The notes: a model not told the origin generated them from the sequence alone. A stretch of DNA of 64,000 nucleotides from Herbivorax alkaliphila (GCF_030848475.1 NZ_JAVDDS010000005.1:1-64000); one strand, 5' to 3'; positions 48,037 through 57,664 are shown, counted from the stretch's first letter. Numbers and translations: made by a program.

Positions 48037-50241
48037 TTATAGGTTATAGTATGGGCCTAAGTCATCTTTTAAAAGGGTCTTCCCTATCTTTCCGTACTCA
48101 TACTTTAAGGCAGTTAAAATATGTCTCATTTCTATTTTTGTGCCATCATCAGCTGCAAGATAGGCTGAAAATAGGGCTATATTTTTTATATTGCTACCTG
48201 TAAGCTCAAATCTCTCTGCTAAAAAATCAAAATCAATATCTCTTTCAACAGGTGCCTCCTTAGGATAGACATTTTGCCAGATTTGTCTTCTAAAGTCGGG
48301 ACCAGGAAATGGAAACTCTACAATAAAATTAATCCTTCTTTTAAATGCCTCATCAAAGTTTTGAATAAAATTGGTTGCAAGTATGGTAATGCCCTCATGT
48401 TCTTCAATTCTTTGAAGAAGGTAAGACACTTCCATGTTAGCATATCTATCATGAGAATCTTTTACTTCTGAACGTTTTCCAAACAGGGCATCCGCCTCGT
48501 CAAAAAACAATATCATACTACTCTCTTTTGCCCTGTCAAATAACTGTTGTAAATTTTTCTCTGTCTCACCAATATACTTACTTACCGTTTCGGATAAGTC
48601 TATCTTATATATTTCAAGCTGAAGCTCATTTGCCACTACCTGTGCTGCCATTGTTTTACCAGTACCAGGAGGCCCGTAGAGTAAAATACTAAGCCCTTTT
48701 CCATAGGGAAGTTTTTTATCAAAACCCCATTGATTTTGAACTATGTGATTGTATTTTACAAAGTCACATGCATTTTTCAAAAGCTTCTTTGCTTCACCTG
48801 AAAGTACGATATCTTCCCATTTAAACACTGGTTTTATAATTGACGCCATAGAGGGAAGCTTGTGTGATACCTGCTTAAAACAGGCACTATATAATGTCTT
48901 TTCACAAATCCCCTCATCATTTTCTAATAAACTCATATCTTTTGCTGTTTCAAGGGAGTTTTTTATAAGCCCTGGTGTAAATTGAAATTTATTTGCAATA
49001 CCAGAAATGTCTATATCCCCCTTTAATTTATACTTCAAAAGCATTTTCTCCCATATGTTAAACCTTGACATATTCCCAGGGGTTTTAAACTCTATATCTA
49101 TAATCTTATAGCCATAGAGTTCATCCTTTATATTAATTTCCTTTTCAGATAAAACAAAAGCTGTGTTTCCAATTTTTTCTACGCACTTTAATAAGGCATA
49201 TATTTTTGTATAATCTAAGGTCTCTTCATCCTGTAAAACTTCAAGTTTAAAAAAGCAGAGTGCTGCACCATGAATTAAAGCTTCTCTGCAAATTGTATTC
49301 ATGTTTGTTTCTATGCTTTCACCCGACCTTAATATTTTCTCCACATCAACAAAAAGTACAGTTTGTCCTAATTCTCTACATAAATGTTTTACTAAAAACT
49401 TCTTACCTGTTCCCCTTTTCCCTTTAAGATATAACAGCAGTTTTTGCTTAAATAGTCCTTCATTGCCTTTTATAATGCCCTTCATTGTATCTAACATATC
49501 CTGTCCCTCTAAAAGTTCATCTAAATCCTGATTAGGATAAAAAACATCTGCCATTTGAGATGCTTTTTCATCTTCAATACCTGTATCGAGAATAAAATTT
49601 AATATTCTTGAATTTAGTTTTAAGACCTTTGATAAATCCGATCTATCACTTGCTAAGTCATTAAGACTTGAAAAAAAATATTGATCCAATATTTTACGAT
49701 CATTAATCATTGAAATAGCTTTTGGTACTGCCCTTGAATTTAATGTGTAAAGCTTTATAGCCAATTCCAATGTAGGAAGTCTCAGTGTTATATCATCCTG
49801 AAGAAATCCATAAAGTTTTTCAAACTTTCTATTTAACTCTACGGTAATGGCAAGCATAACACAGTGACGCTCAAAATGATTGAGATTAAATATAGTATTT
49901 ATGTATACAAGGGGAAGGAATACCCCCTCTTTTAAACTTGCCCTAACTCTTTTATCTATAAATTCTTCTGCATACTCAATATCCTCACTGTAAATACAAG
50001 CACCCTCAACACTATCTGTATTTAGCTCCCCCCTTAATATATCAAGCACCTCATCTTTTGAAATAACCAGTCCTTTAAGCTGACTAAGATTTTCTGGAGA
50101 ATTTTCTTCATGTTCAGCTTTGAAAAGATTTACAATTTTAATTTCATAAAACTTTAAAATATCTAAAAGATATTCTTCATTATTTTTATAGGGAACATCT
50201 AAAAGAGTATTGTCAAACCTTGAATGAAATAACCCCTTCAT
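48037..50241 (-). CDS. CIS AAA+ ATPase (Pvc15-like), two AAA modules
   Basis: 734 residues. The C-terminal module is a complete AAA+ ATPase: Walker A GPPGTGKT (about 524), Walker B ILFFDEADALFGKRSE (about 578), sensor 1 ILATNF and an arginine-finger region EAFKRRINF. An upstream module has a weaker P-loop, GKRGTGKK (about 276), with no clear DE box. Every eCIS locus carries such an ATPase, thought to recycle or fold components or aid cargo loading. It is last in the right operon and begins 2 bp after the ligase stop, which implies tight co-expression. Confidence 0.92.
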   Translation of the reverse strand: MKGLFHSRFDNTLLDVPYKNNEEYLLDILKFYEIKIVNLFKAEHEENSPENLSQLKGLVISKDEVLDILRGELNTDSVEGACIYSEDIEYAEEFIDKRVRASLKEGVFLPLVYINTIFNLNHFERHCVMLAITVELNRKFEKLYGFLQDDITLRLPTLELAIKLYTLNSRAVPKAISMINDRKILDQYFFSSLNDLASDRSDLSKVLKLNSRILNFILDTGIEDEKASQMADVFYPNQDLDELLEGQDMLDTMKGIIKGNEGLFKQKLLLYLKGKRGTGKKFLVKHLCRELGQTVLFVDVEKILRSGESIETNMNTICREALIHGAALCFFKLEVLQDEETLDYTKIYALLKCVEKIGNTAFVLSEKEINIKDELYGYKIIDIEFKTPGNMSRFNIWEKMLLKYKLKGDIDISGIANKFQFTPGLIKNSLETAKDMSLLENDEGICEKTLYSACFKQVSHKLPSMASIIKPVFKWEDIVLSGEAKKLLKNACDFVKYNHIVQNQWGFDKKLPYGKGLSILLYGPPGTGKTMAAQVVANELQLEIYKIDLSETVSKYIGETEKNLQQLFDRAKESSMILFFDEADALFGKRSEVKDSHDRYANMEVSYLLQRIEEHEGITILATNFIQNFDEAFKRRINFIVEFPFPGPDFRRQIWQNVYPKEAPVERDIDFDFLAERFELTGSNIKNIALFSAYLAADDGTKIEMRHILTALKYEYGKIGKTLLKDDLGPYYNL

Positions 50242-50243
50242 CC

Positions 50244-51365
50244 TTATTTCCCTCCTCTATTCCTGTTTAGAGCTGTCTTTACCATTTGGTCTAACAACTC
50301 ACTTATATTAAGTCCACTAACTTCCCACATCTTTGCAAACACACTGTGTGCTCCAAATCCCGGCATTGTATTAACCTCATTAAAATAAAAATTTTCTTTG
50401 TCATCAATAAATATATCTATTCTCGAAAACCCTTCCAGCTGGAGGGCTAAACAAATGTTCCCCGCCATCTCTTTTAGTCTTGTAATACCCTCAGTTGAAA
50501 GCTTTGCAGGTATATCATCCTCTAACGCATTACTTCCAAATTTAGCATCATAATCTAAAAATTCATTACAGCAATTATACTTAGCTGGAAGACTTATTTT
50601 AATATCATCCCCCTCTAATATTCCAATTCCATACTCACTTATATTAAGCGCTTTCTCAATAAGAAGTTTATTGTCTAGTTCTAAACCACTTTCCACACTT
50701 AAAATAAACTGATCTCTGTTCTTAGCCATTGCTACACCAATAGAAGACCCTAAATTGGAAGGCTTAATAAAATTGGGATATGATAACTTTTTCTCAATTC
50801 TGTCTATACAATTATTTTTATCTTTTATCCAATCACTCTTTCTTATTACATCAAAATCAACAACAGGTATACCATGTGTCATACAAACCCTTTTTGCAAT
50901 CTCCTTATCAAGTCCTATAGCTGAACCTAATATACCACACCCTGCATATGGAACATCTAAAAATTCTAAAAGCCCCTGTATTGATCCATCTTCACCATAT
51001 TTTCCGTGCATAACTGGAAAAACTATATGATATTTGTGGCTCAAAATATTATCATAAAAATCGCTTTTATTTATTTGACTATGTGAATTAAATAAAGAAA
51101 ATGTCTTAAGTTTTTCTAAAAAGCCCCGGGGCATTTTCTCATTCTCATCAAATATTGATATCTCCGGGTTGTTGAGAAATTTTGGAATCAGCTCTATGAA
51201 TTCCTCTGGAGTGGAAGGTTTTCCATCTTCCTTAATGTAAACAGCATGGATGTCATATTTTGAACAATCCATATAAGCTAAAACATATAAAGCAGACTCT
51301 ACAGAACCTATGTGTTCAGATGTCTTTCCTCCAAATACTACTGCTACTTTTATTTTATCAGCCAT
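50244..51365 (-). CDS. D-alanine-D-X ligase (predicted D-Ala-D-Lac type)
   Basis: An ATP-grasp ligase of 373 residues. It has GGKTSEH (catalytic Glu17), MHGKYGEDGSIQG, KPSNLGSSIGV and the C-terminal NEVNTMPGFGAHS. It makes the D-Ala-D-X dipeptide end of peptidoglycan precursors. In the omega loop DYDAKFGSN, Phe276 replaces the tyrosine of D-Ala-D-Ala ligases (Tyr216 in E. coli DdlB). The Leuconostoc D-Ala-D-lactate ligase has Phe at this position. VanA-type KIHKIF and VanC/VanG-type loops are absent. The ATG at 51365 is preferred, with GGAGG just upstream. The gene is embedded in the CIS operon between the MFS and AAA+ genes. Confidence 0.88.
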   Translation of the reverse strand: MADKIKVAVVFGGKTSEHIGSVESALYVLAYMDCSKYDIHAVYIKEDGKPSTPEEFIELIPKFLNNPEISIFDENEKMPRGFLEKLKTFSLFNSHSQINKSDFYDNILSHKYHIVFPVMHGKYGEDGSIQGLLEFLDVPYAGCGILGSAIGLDKEIAKRVCMTHGIPVVDFDVIRKSDWIKDKNNCIDRIEKKLSYPNFIKPSNLGSSIGVAMAKNRDQFILSVESGLELDNKLLIEKALNISEYGIGILEGDDIKISLPAKYNCCNEFLDYDAKFGSNALEDDIPAKLSTEGITRLKEMAGNICLALQLEGFSRIDIFIDDKENFYFNEVNTMPGFGAHSVFAKMWEVSGLNISELLDQMVKTALNRNRGGK

Positions 51366-51394
51366 TTTAACCTCCATTAAAATTATTTTTTTAC

Positions 51395-53869
51395 TTACGC
51401 TTCCCTGCTTTCCTCTTTATTGACTTTACTAGTTTTACCATGTGTGAAAACTGCAAACATTAGAATACAAAATATCAAAACGATTCCCATATAGGCTATT
51501 ACCATAGTAGGATTAAATGAGGCCATAAGCATCCCTATAAAAACTGGTGCTAAGACGGTTGCAAACTTCTCATAAGTGCAATAAATGCTTATCATTTTTG
51601 TCTCACCAATTTCTCTGGACTTATCTATTGATATAAGATAAGCTTCCCTTACAGCATCTACAAAGGTACTTCCTAACCCTATTGCAGCTATAGATATAGC
51701 TACAATTAAAACACTTCCACCTGTGAGATACAATAAAAATGAAGCACCAATTATCATGTTTCCACAAATCAAAAATATTTTATTGTTGTTAATTTTATCA
51801 GAAATTTTTGCAACTAGTGGTGTCATAAGGCTTATGATGCCAAATATCGACATTAGCCTTCCTATATTCCCTTGGGAAATATTTATAGAATTCATATATA
51901 GAGGGAAAAAGAACTGATACACTCCTACAAGACAAATCTGCAACGGTATGCTGGACAAGAAAAGACAAAGTGCTATATTTCTGTCTTTAAATATTACAAA
52001 TAGATCTATTAAACTCTCTTTAAAATTTCTAGTGTCATCAATATCATCCACAGGTCTTTTTTTGTCTTTAACATAATGGTAAACAATAATTGCAAAAGCT
52101 ATTCCAGTTGCCACAGAAAGCATCAATCCCACCCTGTAACCAAATTTACTTACAATTACACTACTTATTGGTAGGGCACAAATACTTGCAGCAGCATATC
52201 CTGCAGACCAATTTCCAAAACCTGTGGCTCTGTATTTCTCTCTTGTGTTTTGAATGATAAAATCTATAGAGTTTATTATTGTTCCTCCATATCCTATGCC
52301 AGCTAAAAACCTGAATACAATTAACATTGGAACATTAACTGACAGTGCAGAGAATAATGATCCAATTATCGAAATACTTATACAAGCATAAAACATGTTC
52401 TTTACAGATATTTTCTTAGATATAAACCCTACAACAGGAATAATTATTGTTACACCAACCATATAAGCAGATATAGGAAGACTAACTATAGCCTCTTGGG
52501 ACAATCCTAACAGATTTACAGGATTTTCACTATAGAGATTTTTGGTGAATAACGGTAGGAAAGACATTGAAAACAAGTCTCCTAAAAAGAAGGTAAATGC
52601 AGCAAGCCTTATTATTTTAAATCCACTGTCATCATCAAATTCTTTTTCATCACTACCATCAATAAGAGCCCTTTTCCTTCTAGCTATCAAGGTAAGGAAC
52701 ATAAGCATTTCAAAAGCAAAAAGCAGTGATACAAGTATAATAGTTACCGAGTCCTGAAGCATATCGCTAAGCTGGCTCTCCTGTAATTTCAAATCTGGAA
52801 TATACACCAAATAACCTTTTAAAATTCCATCACTATCTCTTATTTCATTGATATACTCCTTGAACTCATCTTTTATTTTGAAAAAATCACTTTGCCTGTC
52901 TTCTTCCAGTAAATTTCCTTCCACAATACTTCGGCTGCCTTTGTAATCTGCCCTATATAGTATTTCTCCTTCCTTATCTGTAACAAATACATCTTTACAT
53001 TCCTTAAAGTCAGCAATGCTTATTCCCAACACATTCTCCATGTTTTTTAAGCTATCTATAGATAACCCTAAATCCATAAGGGTTTCAATATTTTCTTTCA
53101 TATTCCATGATAACGATGAAATTTTTGACTCTATAACTTCTGTATAGGCAGATTTGAAATAGTTGTAATTGAGATAGGTATAATATGATTGAGCTATCAA
53201 AAGAACAGCTAAAATAGCCAGTATCTTTTTTCTTTCAATGTTAAAAAACCTTTTTAAATTATTATCTTTTTCAGAACTAAAATTATCTATCAAAGTAAGA
53301 AATACAACTATAAGGCAGGCTGCCCCAATTAAAATCCACACAAAATATACTAGGTTATTAAGAAGTATTTCTACAATTCTTTCAGTAATAATGTTTTTAT
53401 TAAATTGAGAGATTAAGAATCCAACCAAGTTATCATCATTATGAAGCAGAGGAACTACAATATAGTAATGGTTTTTATATTCTATAATGTTATACTGATT
53501 GTCTTTATAAATATCTAGGTTATCCACATGTCCAATATCAAGAATTGTAGATTCAGCTTCTTGTTGAGTCGCTCCAAGTACCCTTCCTTCAACAGAAGTT
53601 ACAAACATATTACTTAAATTTTCTTTTCGATAAAGCCCTCTTTTAAGAATGTCTTCTAAACCAGTAAACCTGTCTATAGGTCTTCCTAGATTTATACCTC
53701 TTTCTATCTCTTCTTTAATCTCACCTGTAACCACTTGAAACTCAGAAATCAATGACTCTCTGTAAACATCATCAAAAGAAGCAATAGCAAGAAACAGCGT
53801 CAAGAGTTGAGATACTACTAAAATAATAATTGCTCCTTTAATCATGCTTACGTTTCGAAATTTATTCAA
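51395..53869 (-). CDS. Sensor-MFS fusion transporter
   Basis: 824 residues. Helix 1 (about 10-30) and a first extracytoplasmic Cache-like region (about 31-180) are followed by helices at about 180-240, a second Cache-like region (about 245-370, with VFVTDKEGEILYRADYKG) and a helix (375-400). A complete 12-helix major facilitator domain (about 425-810) then has the loop-2/3-like GFISKKISVKNMF and, in the second half, AKISDKINNNKIF. The layout suggests a transporter gated by an external ligand. The TTG start has GAGGGG upstream. Upstream is a membrane-tethered binding protein, downstream the ligase. The substrate is unknown. Confidence 0.8.
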   Translation of the reverse strand: MNKFRNVSMIKGAIIILVVSQLLTLFLAIASFDDVYRESLISEFQVVTGEIKEEIERGINLGRPIDRFTGLEDILKRGLYRKENLSNMFVTSVEGRVLGATQQEAESTILDIGHVDNLDIYKDNQYNIIEYKNHYYIVVPLLHNDDNLVGFLISQFNKNIITERIVEILLNNLVYFVWILIGAACLIVVFLTLIDNFSSEKDNNLKRFFNIERKKILAILAVLLIAQSYYTYLNYNYFKSAYTEVIESKISSLSWNMKENIETLMDLGLSIDSLKNMENVLGISIADFKECKDVFVTDKEGEILYRADYKGSRSIVEGNLLEEDRQSDFFKIKDEFKEYINEIRDSDGILKGYLVYIPDLKLQESQLSDMLQDSVTIILVSLLFAFEMLMFLTLIARRKRALIDGSDEKEFDDDSGFKIIRLAAFTFFLGDLFSMSFLPLFTKNLYSENPVNLLGLSQEAIVSLPISAYMVGVTIIIPVVGFISKKISVKNMFYACISISIIGSLFSALSVNVPMLIVFRFLAGIGYGGTIINSIDFIIQNTREKYRATGFGNWSAGYAAASICALPISSVIVSKFGYRVGLMLSVATGIAFAIIVYHYVKDKKRPVDDIDDTRNFKESLIDLFVIFKDRNIALCLFLSSIPLQICLVGVYQFFFPLYMNSINISQGNIGRLMSIFGIISLMTPLVAKISDKINNNKIFLICGNMIIGASFLLYLTGGSVLIVAISIAAIGLGSTFVDAVREAYLISIDKSREIGETKMISIYCTYEKFATVLAPVFIGMLMASFNPTMVIAYMGIVLIFCILMFAVFTHGKTSKVNKEESREA

Positions 53870-53964
53870 GTTTTCCCCTCCTAAAAAATGTTTTGGAAGT
53901 ATTGGCCTGTTCTAAGGGACAAAATCCCGACGATTTAAAAAGAAAAATTATGCAAACTAAGTCC

Positions 53965-55176
53965 TTAATAGTATATTTCATCAGTACTCAATAATAAGTC
54001 AACAGGAACATCATAATTAAGAGATTTTGCAGTTTTAAGATTTACAGAAATCCTCGGATTGTGTTCAAATAATTGATTCAATTCTCTTGGTTTATAACCA
54101 TGCAGTATCATTTCAACTTTCTTTGCATTGTAAATCCCAGCTGACGTTAATTCTTCCATGGAAACACCGTATAGCACTCCATTTTCAACGTACATAGACC
54201 CCATCATGACAAAAGATGGAATTTTATGATTGTTAAGTATTTTTAGTATGTTGGGCAGATTATTTATATTAACGCCTGCACTAGGATTTAAATATATAGC
54301 ATCGATATGAGGGCTTAACTCTTTTAACGCCTTTAAAAACATATCATCAGCTTCAGGCACTTCCTCTTCAATGAGGTATTTTGTAAAGCCTACCATATCA
54401 AAGCCTCTTTCCTGGGATACTTTTTCAACATCTCTTAACGCAGCATAACTTCTTCCCTCAACTGTATCTGTATAAAGAACACCCAATCTTTCAAATCCAA
54501 CAATATCATGAAAAAGTCTGACCTGTCTTAAATATACACTTGGGTCACACATAACAGTTAAGAAATCTTTTCCTGAGTCTTCATACGACTTGCTTATGCC
54601 AGCTCCAACAGGGTCTGAAATACCATCTCCAAGAACAGGAATAGGAAAATCCCCTATTTTAGATATGTACCGTGTTGAAGATGTACCAAGACTGATAATT
54701 AAATCAATATTATCAGAATTTTTAATGCTTGAAAATTCTGATGACTTCATTCTTTCTGTATCCCATTCCATGTCAAAAAACAAATCTACGGAAAACTCAA
54801 CATAGTCACTATATGAAATACTGTTTAACTCCTCTAAAAAAGAAAGCATGCTGTCTGCTTCTTTAGGCAAATCTACATCATTGAGCCATCCTATTTCTTT
54901 GAGTCCCTCCAGCATATTTGAGAAATAATCTATATAGGCATAGTACTCTCCACTTTGTACAACAGCAATCTTAAATTTTTTGTCTCCTTCTTTTAATATA
55001 GGCCCTAAGTTTTTATTATTCATTTCATCTATTATAAAATCTGCACTAAGATAGTTGGTATTATCTCCTCTAGATTCAATTAGAAAAAATTCTTCATTGT
55101 ATTTTGACAACTGTAAAACTGATATTAAAAAAATAATTGATGCTAAAGCCAACCTGAGTATAATTCTTTTATTCAT
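53965..55176 (-). CDS. ABC_sub_bind-family substrate-binding protein
   Basis: About 403 residues: an N-terminal membrane anchor without lipobox Cys, then a two-lobe periplasmic-binding fold of the ABC_sub_bind family (IDLIISLGTSSTRY, PIPVLGDGISDPVGAGI, VLYTDTVEGRSYAALRDVEKV, IDAIYLNPSAGVNINN). Family members bind aromatic amino acids or similar small molecules for ABC importers. No ABC permease or ATPase is nearby, so it may serve the adjacent sensor-MFS protein. The ATG at 55176 (8 bp after GGAG) is preferred to the GTG at 55185. Confidence 0.8.
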   Translation of the reverse strand: MNKRIILRLALASIIFLISVLQLSKYNEEFFLIESRGDNTNYLSADFIIDEMNNKNLGPILKEGDKKFKIAVVQSGEYYAYIDYFSNMLEGLKEIGWLNDVDLPKEADSMLSFLEELNSISYSDYVEFSVDLFFDMEWDTERMKSSEFSSIKNSDNIDLIISLGTSSTRYISKIGDFPIPVLGDGISDPVGAGISKSYEDSGKDFLTVMCDPSVYLRQVRLFHDIVGFERLGVLYTDTVEGRSYAALRDVEKVSQERGFDMVGFTKYLIEEEVPEADDMFLKALKELSPHIDAIYLNPSAGVNINNLPNILKILNNHKIPSFVMMGSMYVENGVLYGVSMEELTSAGIYNAKKVEMILHGYKPRELNQLFEHNPRISVNLKTAKSLNYDVPVDLLLSTDEIYY

Positions 55177-55243
55177 ACAACCCACTCCTTTCCGCTATAC
55201 ATGGTGTTCTTTTAAAAAAGTTTTAAGACTTTTTTAAATCAAT

Positions 55244-56380
55244 CTATTCTTTATAAATCTTCTTAGTTCCATTCCCTAAAAAACAAATGCTATCGCAACG
55301 AGTTACGCCAATATTAATTCGTTGTGATATTTCTTTAGGGGTAATGGATTCAAAGAATTGTTTTCCAAATATAACAACTTCATCACCAACTTTGGCATCT
55401 TTAATCTCAGTTATATCTGCAATTAAGGATCCCATTCTTGCTTTACCAAAAACAGGTGCTCTTTTACCTCTAATCAAAACATCTAAATGGTCAGAAAACA
55501 GTAAAAACGGGGCATTATAATAGCCAATTGAAACTGTGGCAAAAGTCTTCTCAGAACAAATATAATCTTTGCAGTTATATCCAAACATTTTTCCCTGCCT
55601 AAAATCATTGATGCTGTTAATTCTTGCTTTAAGCTCCATTGCCTGTGAAAACTCATGCTCTGTATCTATAAAAGGAAGTGATAAGCCATACATTAATGTC
55701 CCTACTCTTACCATGTCATAATGACTCTCTGGATAAGCTAAGATTGCTGGACTATTTGCAACATGTACTATTGGAATGTTTATTTGCATTTTTTTTATCT
55801 CTGAAAGCAAATTATTAAGCAATTCAAGTTGTTTGTATACCAGACTTTTTTTATTATCATAAGCTGACACTAAATGGGTAAAAATTCCTTCGATTTCTAG
55901 GTTCTCAAGTTCGTTAACTCTTCTTATAAAATCCACACACTTTTCTACATCCACTCCACTACTTTCATAACCTGTATTAACTTTTATATGTATTTTTTGC
56001 TTTATACCCTTTAGTTTCGCTTCCCTGTTAAGATTTTCTGCAAAATATATTGAGAACACAGAAGGTATAAGTTCATACTGGATTATTTGGGGTATTTGCT
56101 CAGAAAATATATTCTCTAAAATTAAAACAGGCAAGCCTGTCCCTATTCTTCTCAATTTTAATCCTTCTTCTAGATTAGATACTGCAAGTGCATCAGCTAA
56201 ACCTTCATTAGAAATTATCTGTGAAATTCTCTCCATTCCATGTCCATATGCATCAGACTTTATTACTGCCATAACCTTTGTATCATTACTAACTTTTTCT
56301 CTTATTTTTATTAGATTATTTCTTATTACATCAATATCGATTTCCGTCCAGCAAAAACCATAGTCATTTGATTCTATCAC
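55244..56380 (-). CDS. Alanine-racemase-like PLP enzyme
   Basis: 378 residues with the fold-III racemase layout. The PLP lysine is K41 (VIKSDAYGHG), the second catalytic Tyr is Tyr287 (SIGYYN) and VRVGTLMYG supplies the PLP-contacting Arg. It should make D-alanine or a related D-amino acid. Two conserved spots differ from housekeeping Alr: GYADG is GYYNA, and the substrate-site MDQ after the barrel is MGS (M316-S318). Altered specificity (for example serine) or poor activity is possible. GTG start with GGAG 7 bp upstream. Together with the ligase 4 kb downstream it forms a D-Ala-D-X module inside the CIS operon. Confidence 0.85.
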   Translation of the reverse strand: MIESNDYGFCWTEIDIDVIRNNLIKIREKVSNDTKVMAVIKSDAYGHGMERISQIISNEGLADALAVSNLEEGLKLRRIGTGLPVLILENIFSEQIPQIIQYELIPSVFSIYFAENLNREAKLKGIKQKIHIKVNTGYESSGVDVEKCVDFIRRVNELENLEIEGIFTHLVSAYDNKKSLVYKQLELLNNLLSEIKKMQINIPIVHVANSPAILAYPESHYDMVRVGTLMYGLSLPFIDTEHEFSQAMELKARINSINDFRQGKMFGYNCKDYICSEKTFATVSIGYYNAPFLLFSDHLDVLIRGKRAPVFGKARMGSLIADITEIKDAKVGDEVVIFGKQFFESITPKEISQRINIGVTRCDSICFLGNGTKKIYKE

Positions 56381-56485
56381 AAAATCACTCCTAATATTTT
56401 CAACTTACGAAATATCTTGATTTATGAAAGCAACCTATTTCAAATATTAAATATTTTTCAATTAATCAAAATTCTGATACTATTT

Positions 56486-57616
56486 TTATCCACCAAGCAT
56501 TGTGTTAAATGTAAGAGTGGAATATCCATCCAGTTTAAGTTTAGTCGGTCTTTCTAAATAGCTGTTTATTCCCAGATAGGAATAATTCCCCAGATGTATC
56601 AAAGGTTTTAAAACTACTAAGTTTGCTTGGGTATGTGCAGGTTTTACACTGTCAATTATCTTTTTTAATTCAGAGTATTCCTTTCTGCCAGGTACATGTT
56701 GCTCTTTAACAATAACAGTAAAAATATATGGACTATCGCTGTAAAGCCGTTTCATTAATTTATCTTTTTCAATATCATTAAACTTTTTTATCTGGAAATG
56801 TTCTATGATATAAGGCTTCTCTGTGGTGTATAACTCTACATGTTTTTCTATACTCTCCTTAGTACCCTTTGTTTTGTATGATTTTACAGATGTTTTTATA
56901 AGAGCTTTTAACTTATGAGCATCCCATATATGAACATCATCAATCCCAACCCAGTCTGCTAAAAAATTCAAAAACTCTCCATAAACACATTCAGGGTCAA
57001 AATAATTTGATATATTGTCAATTTTTTCTTCCATATCAAGATACAAAGATTGAAATATTCCGAGAAATCTCTCAAGAAATTCACTACTATCATTTTCTTG
57101 CTGGTATATTTCAGGAAGATACTGAACAAATGACTGAACATCATAATATGCCCTTATTTTTCTGATTATAGGAGATTTTTTCTGACTACTAGTCAATTCA
57201 ATCTTAATCCATAAATACCTTCCCTTTGCATTGTTTATTAATACATCCTTTGCATTATTAAAAGATACAATATCTAAAACTTCAAAAAGTTCCATTTTCT
57301 CTTTATCTTTTATAGAGTCATCCAATAGCCAATCATCAATGTCTATAAGTTTGTCCTTAAAAAATATCGTCTTTTTCTCATTTACATAACACGATAGCTT
57401 TATAAAATCATTTTGGGGTATATAACCATCAACAAGTATTCTATACCAAGACATCCCCTTTTCTCTGCTGTCTATAGATGTCCAGATAAAGGTCCCTCTA
57501 GTTCTTCCTTCTGCTAGCTCTAAAGATCCATCAGACATAATTTTTATATTTTGGCTAAAACTATTTCTTAAATCATTATATCCATTTAAGGAAAAGAATT
57601 TTGTGTCTTGTCCCAT
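56486..57616 (-). CDS. Phage-tail protein of the P2 gpI/TIGR02242 type
   Basis: 376 residues. The core (VQYLPEIYQQENDSSEFLERFLGIFQSLYLDMEEKIDNI, then LADWVGIDDVHIWDAHKLKALI and YKTKGTKESIEKHVELYT) is the tail-I / TIGR02242 domain of contractile tails. It normally links baseplate wedges to fibres. An N-terminal beta region (about 1-160) is added. It lies 48 bp after the second baseplate-J gene. Confidence 0.88.
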   Translation of the reverse strand: MGQDTKFFSLNGYNDLRNSFSQNIKIMSDGSLELAEGRTRGTFIWTSIDSREKGMSWYRILVDGYIPQNDFIKLSCYVNEKKTIFFKDKLIDIDDWLLDDSIKDKEKMELFEVLDIVSFNNAKDVLINNAKGRYLWIKIELTSSQKKSPIIRKIRAYYDVQSFVQYLPEIYQQENDSSEFLERFLGIFQSLYLDMEEKIDNISNYFDPECVYGEFLNFLADWVGIDDVHIWDAHKLKALIKTSVKSYKTKGTKESIEKHVELYTTEKPYIIEHFQIKKFNDIEKDKLMKRLYSDSPYIFTVIVKEQHVPGRKEYSELKKIIDSVKPAHTQANLVVLKPLIHLGNYSYLGINSYLERPTKLKLDGYSTLTFNTMLGG

Positions 57617-57664
57617 CTAATGTCACTACCTTCCTATAAGTACTTTATCTTTATAAGTTTTTCT

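Noticed and set aside
50244-56380. A standard vancomycin-resistance operon
   Set aside because: Racemase and ligase are present, but there is no VanH dehydrogenase, VanX/VanY peptidase or VanRS pair, and the ligase lacks Van-type omega loops.
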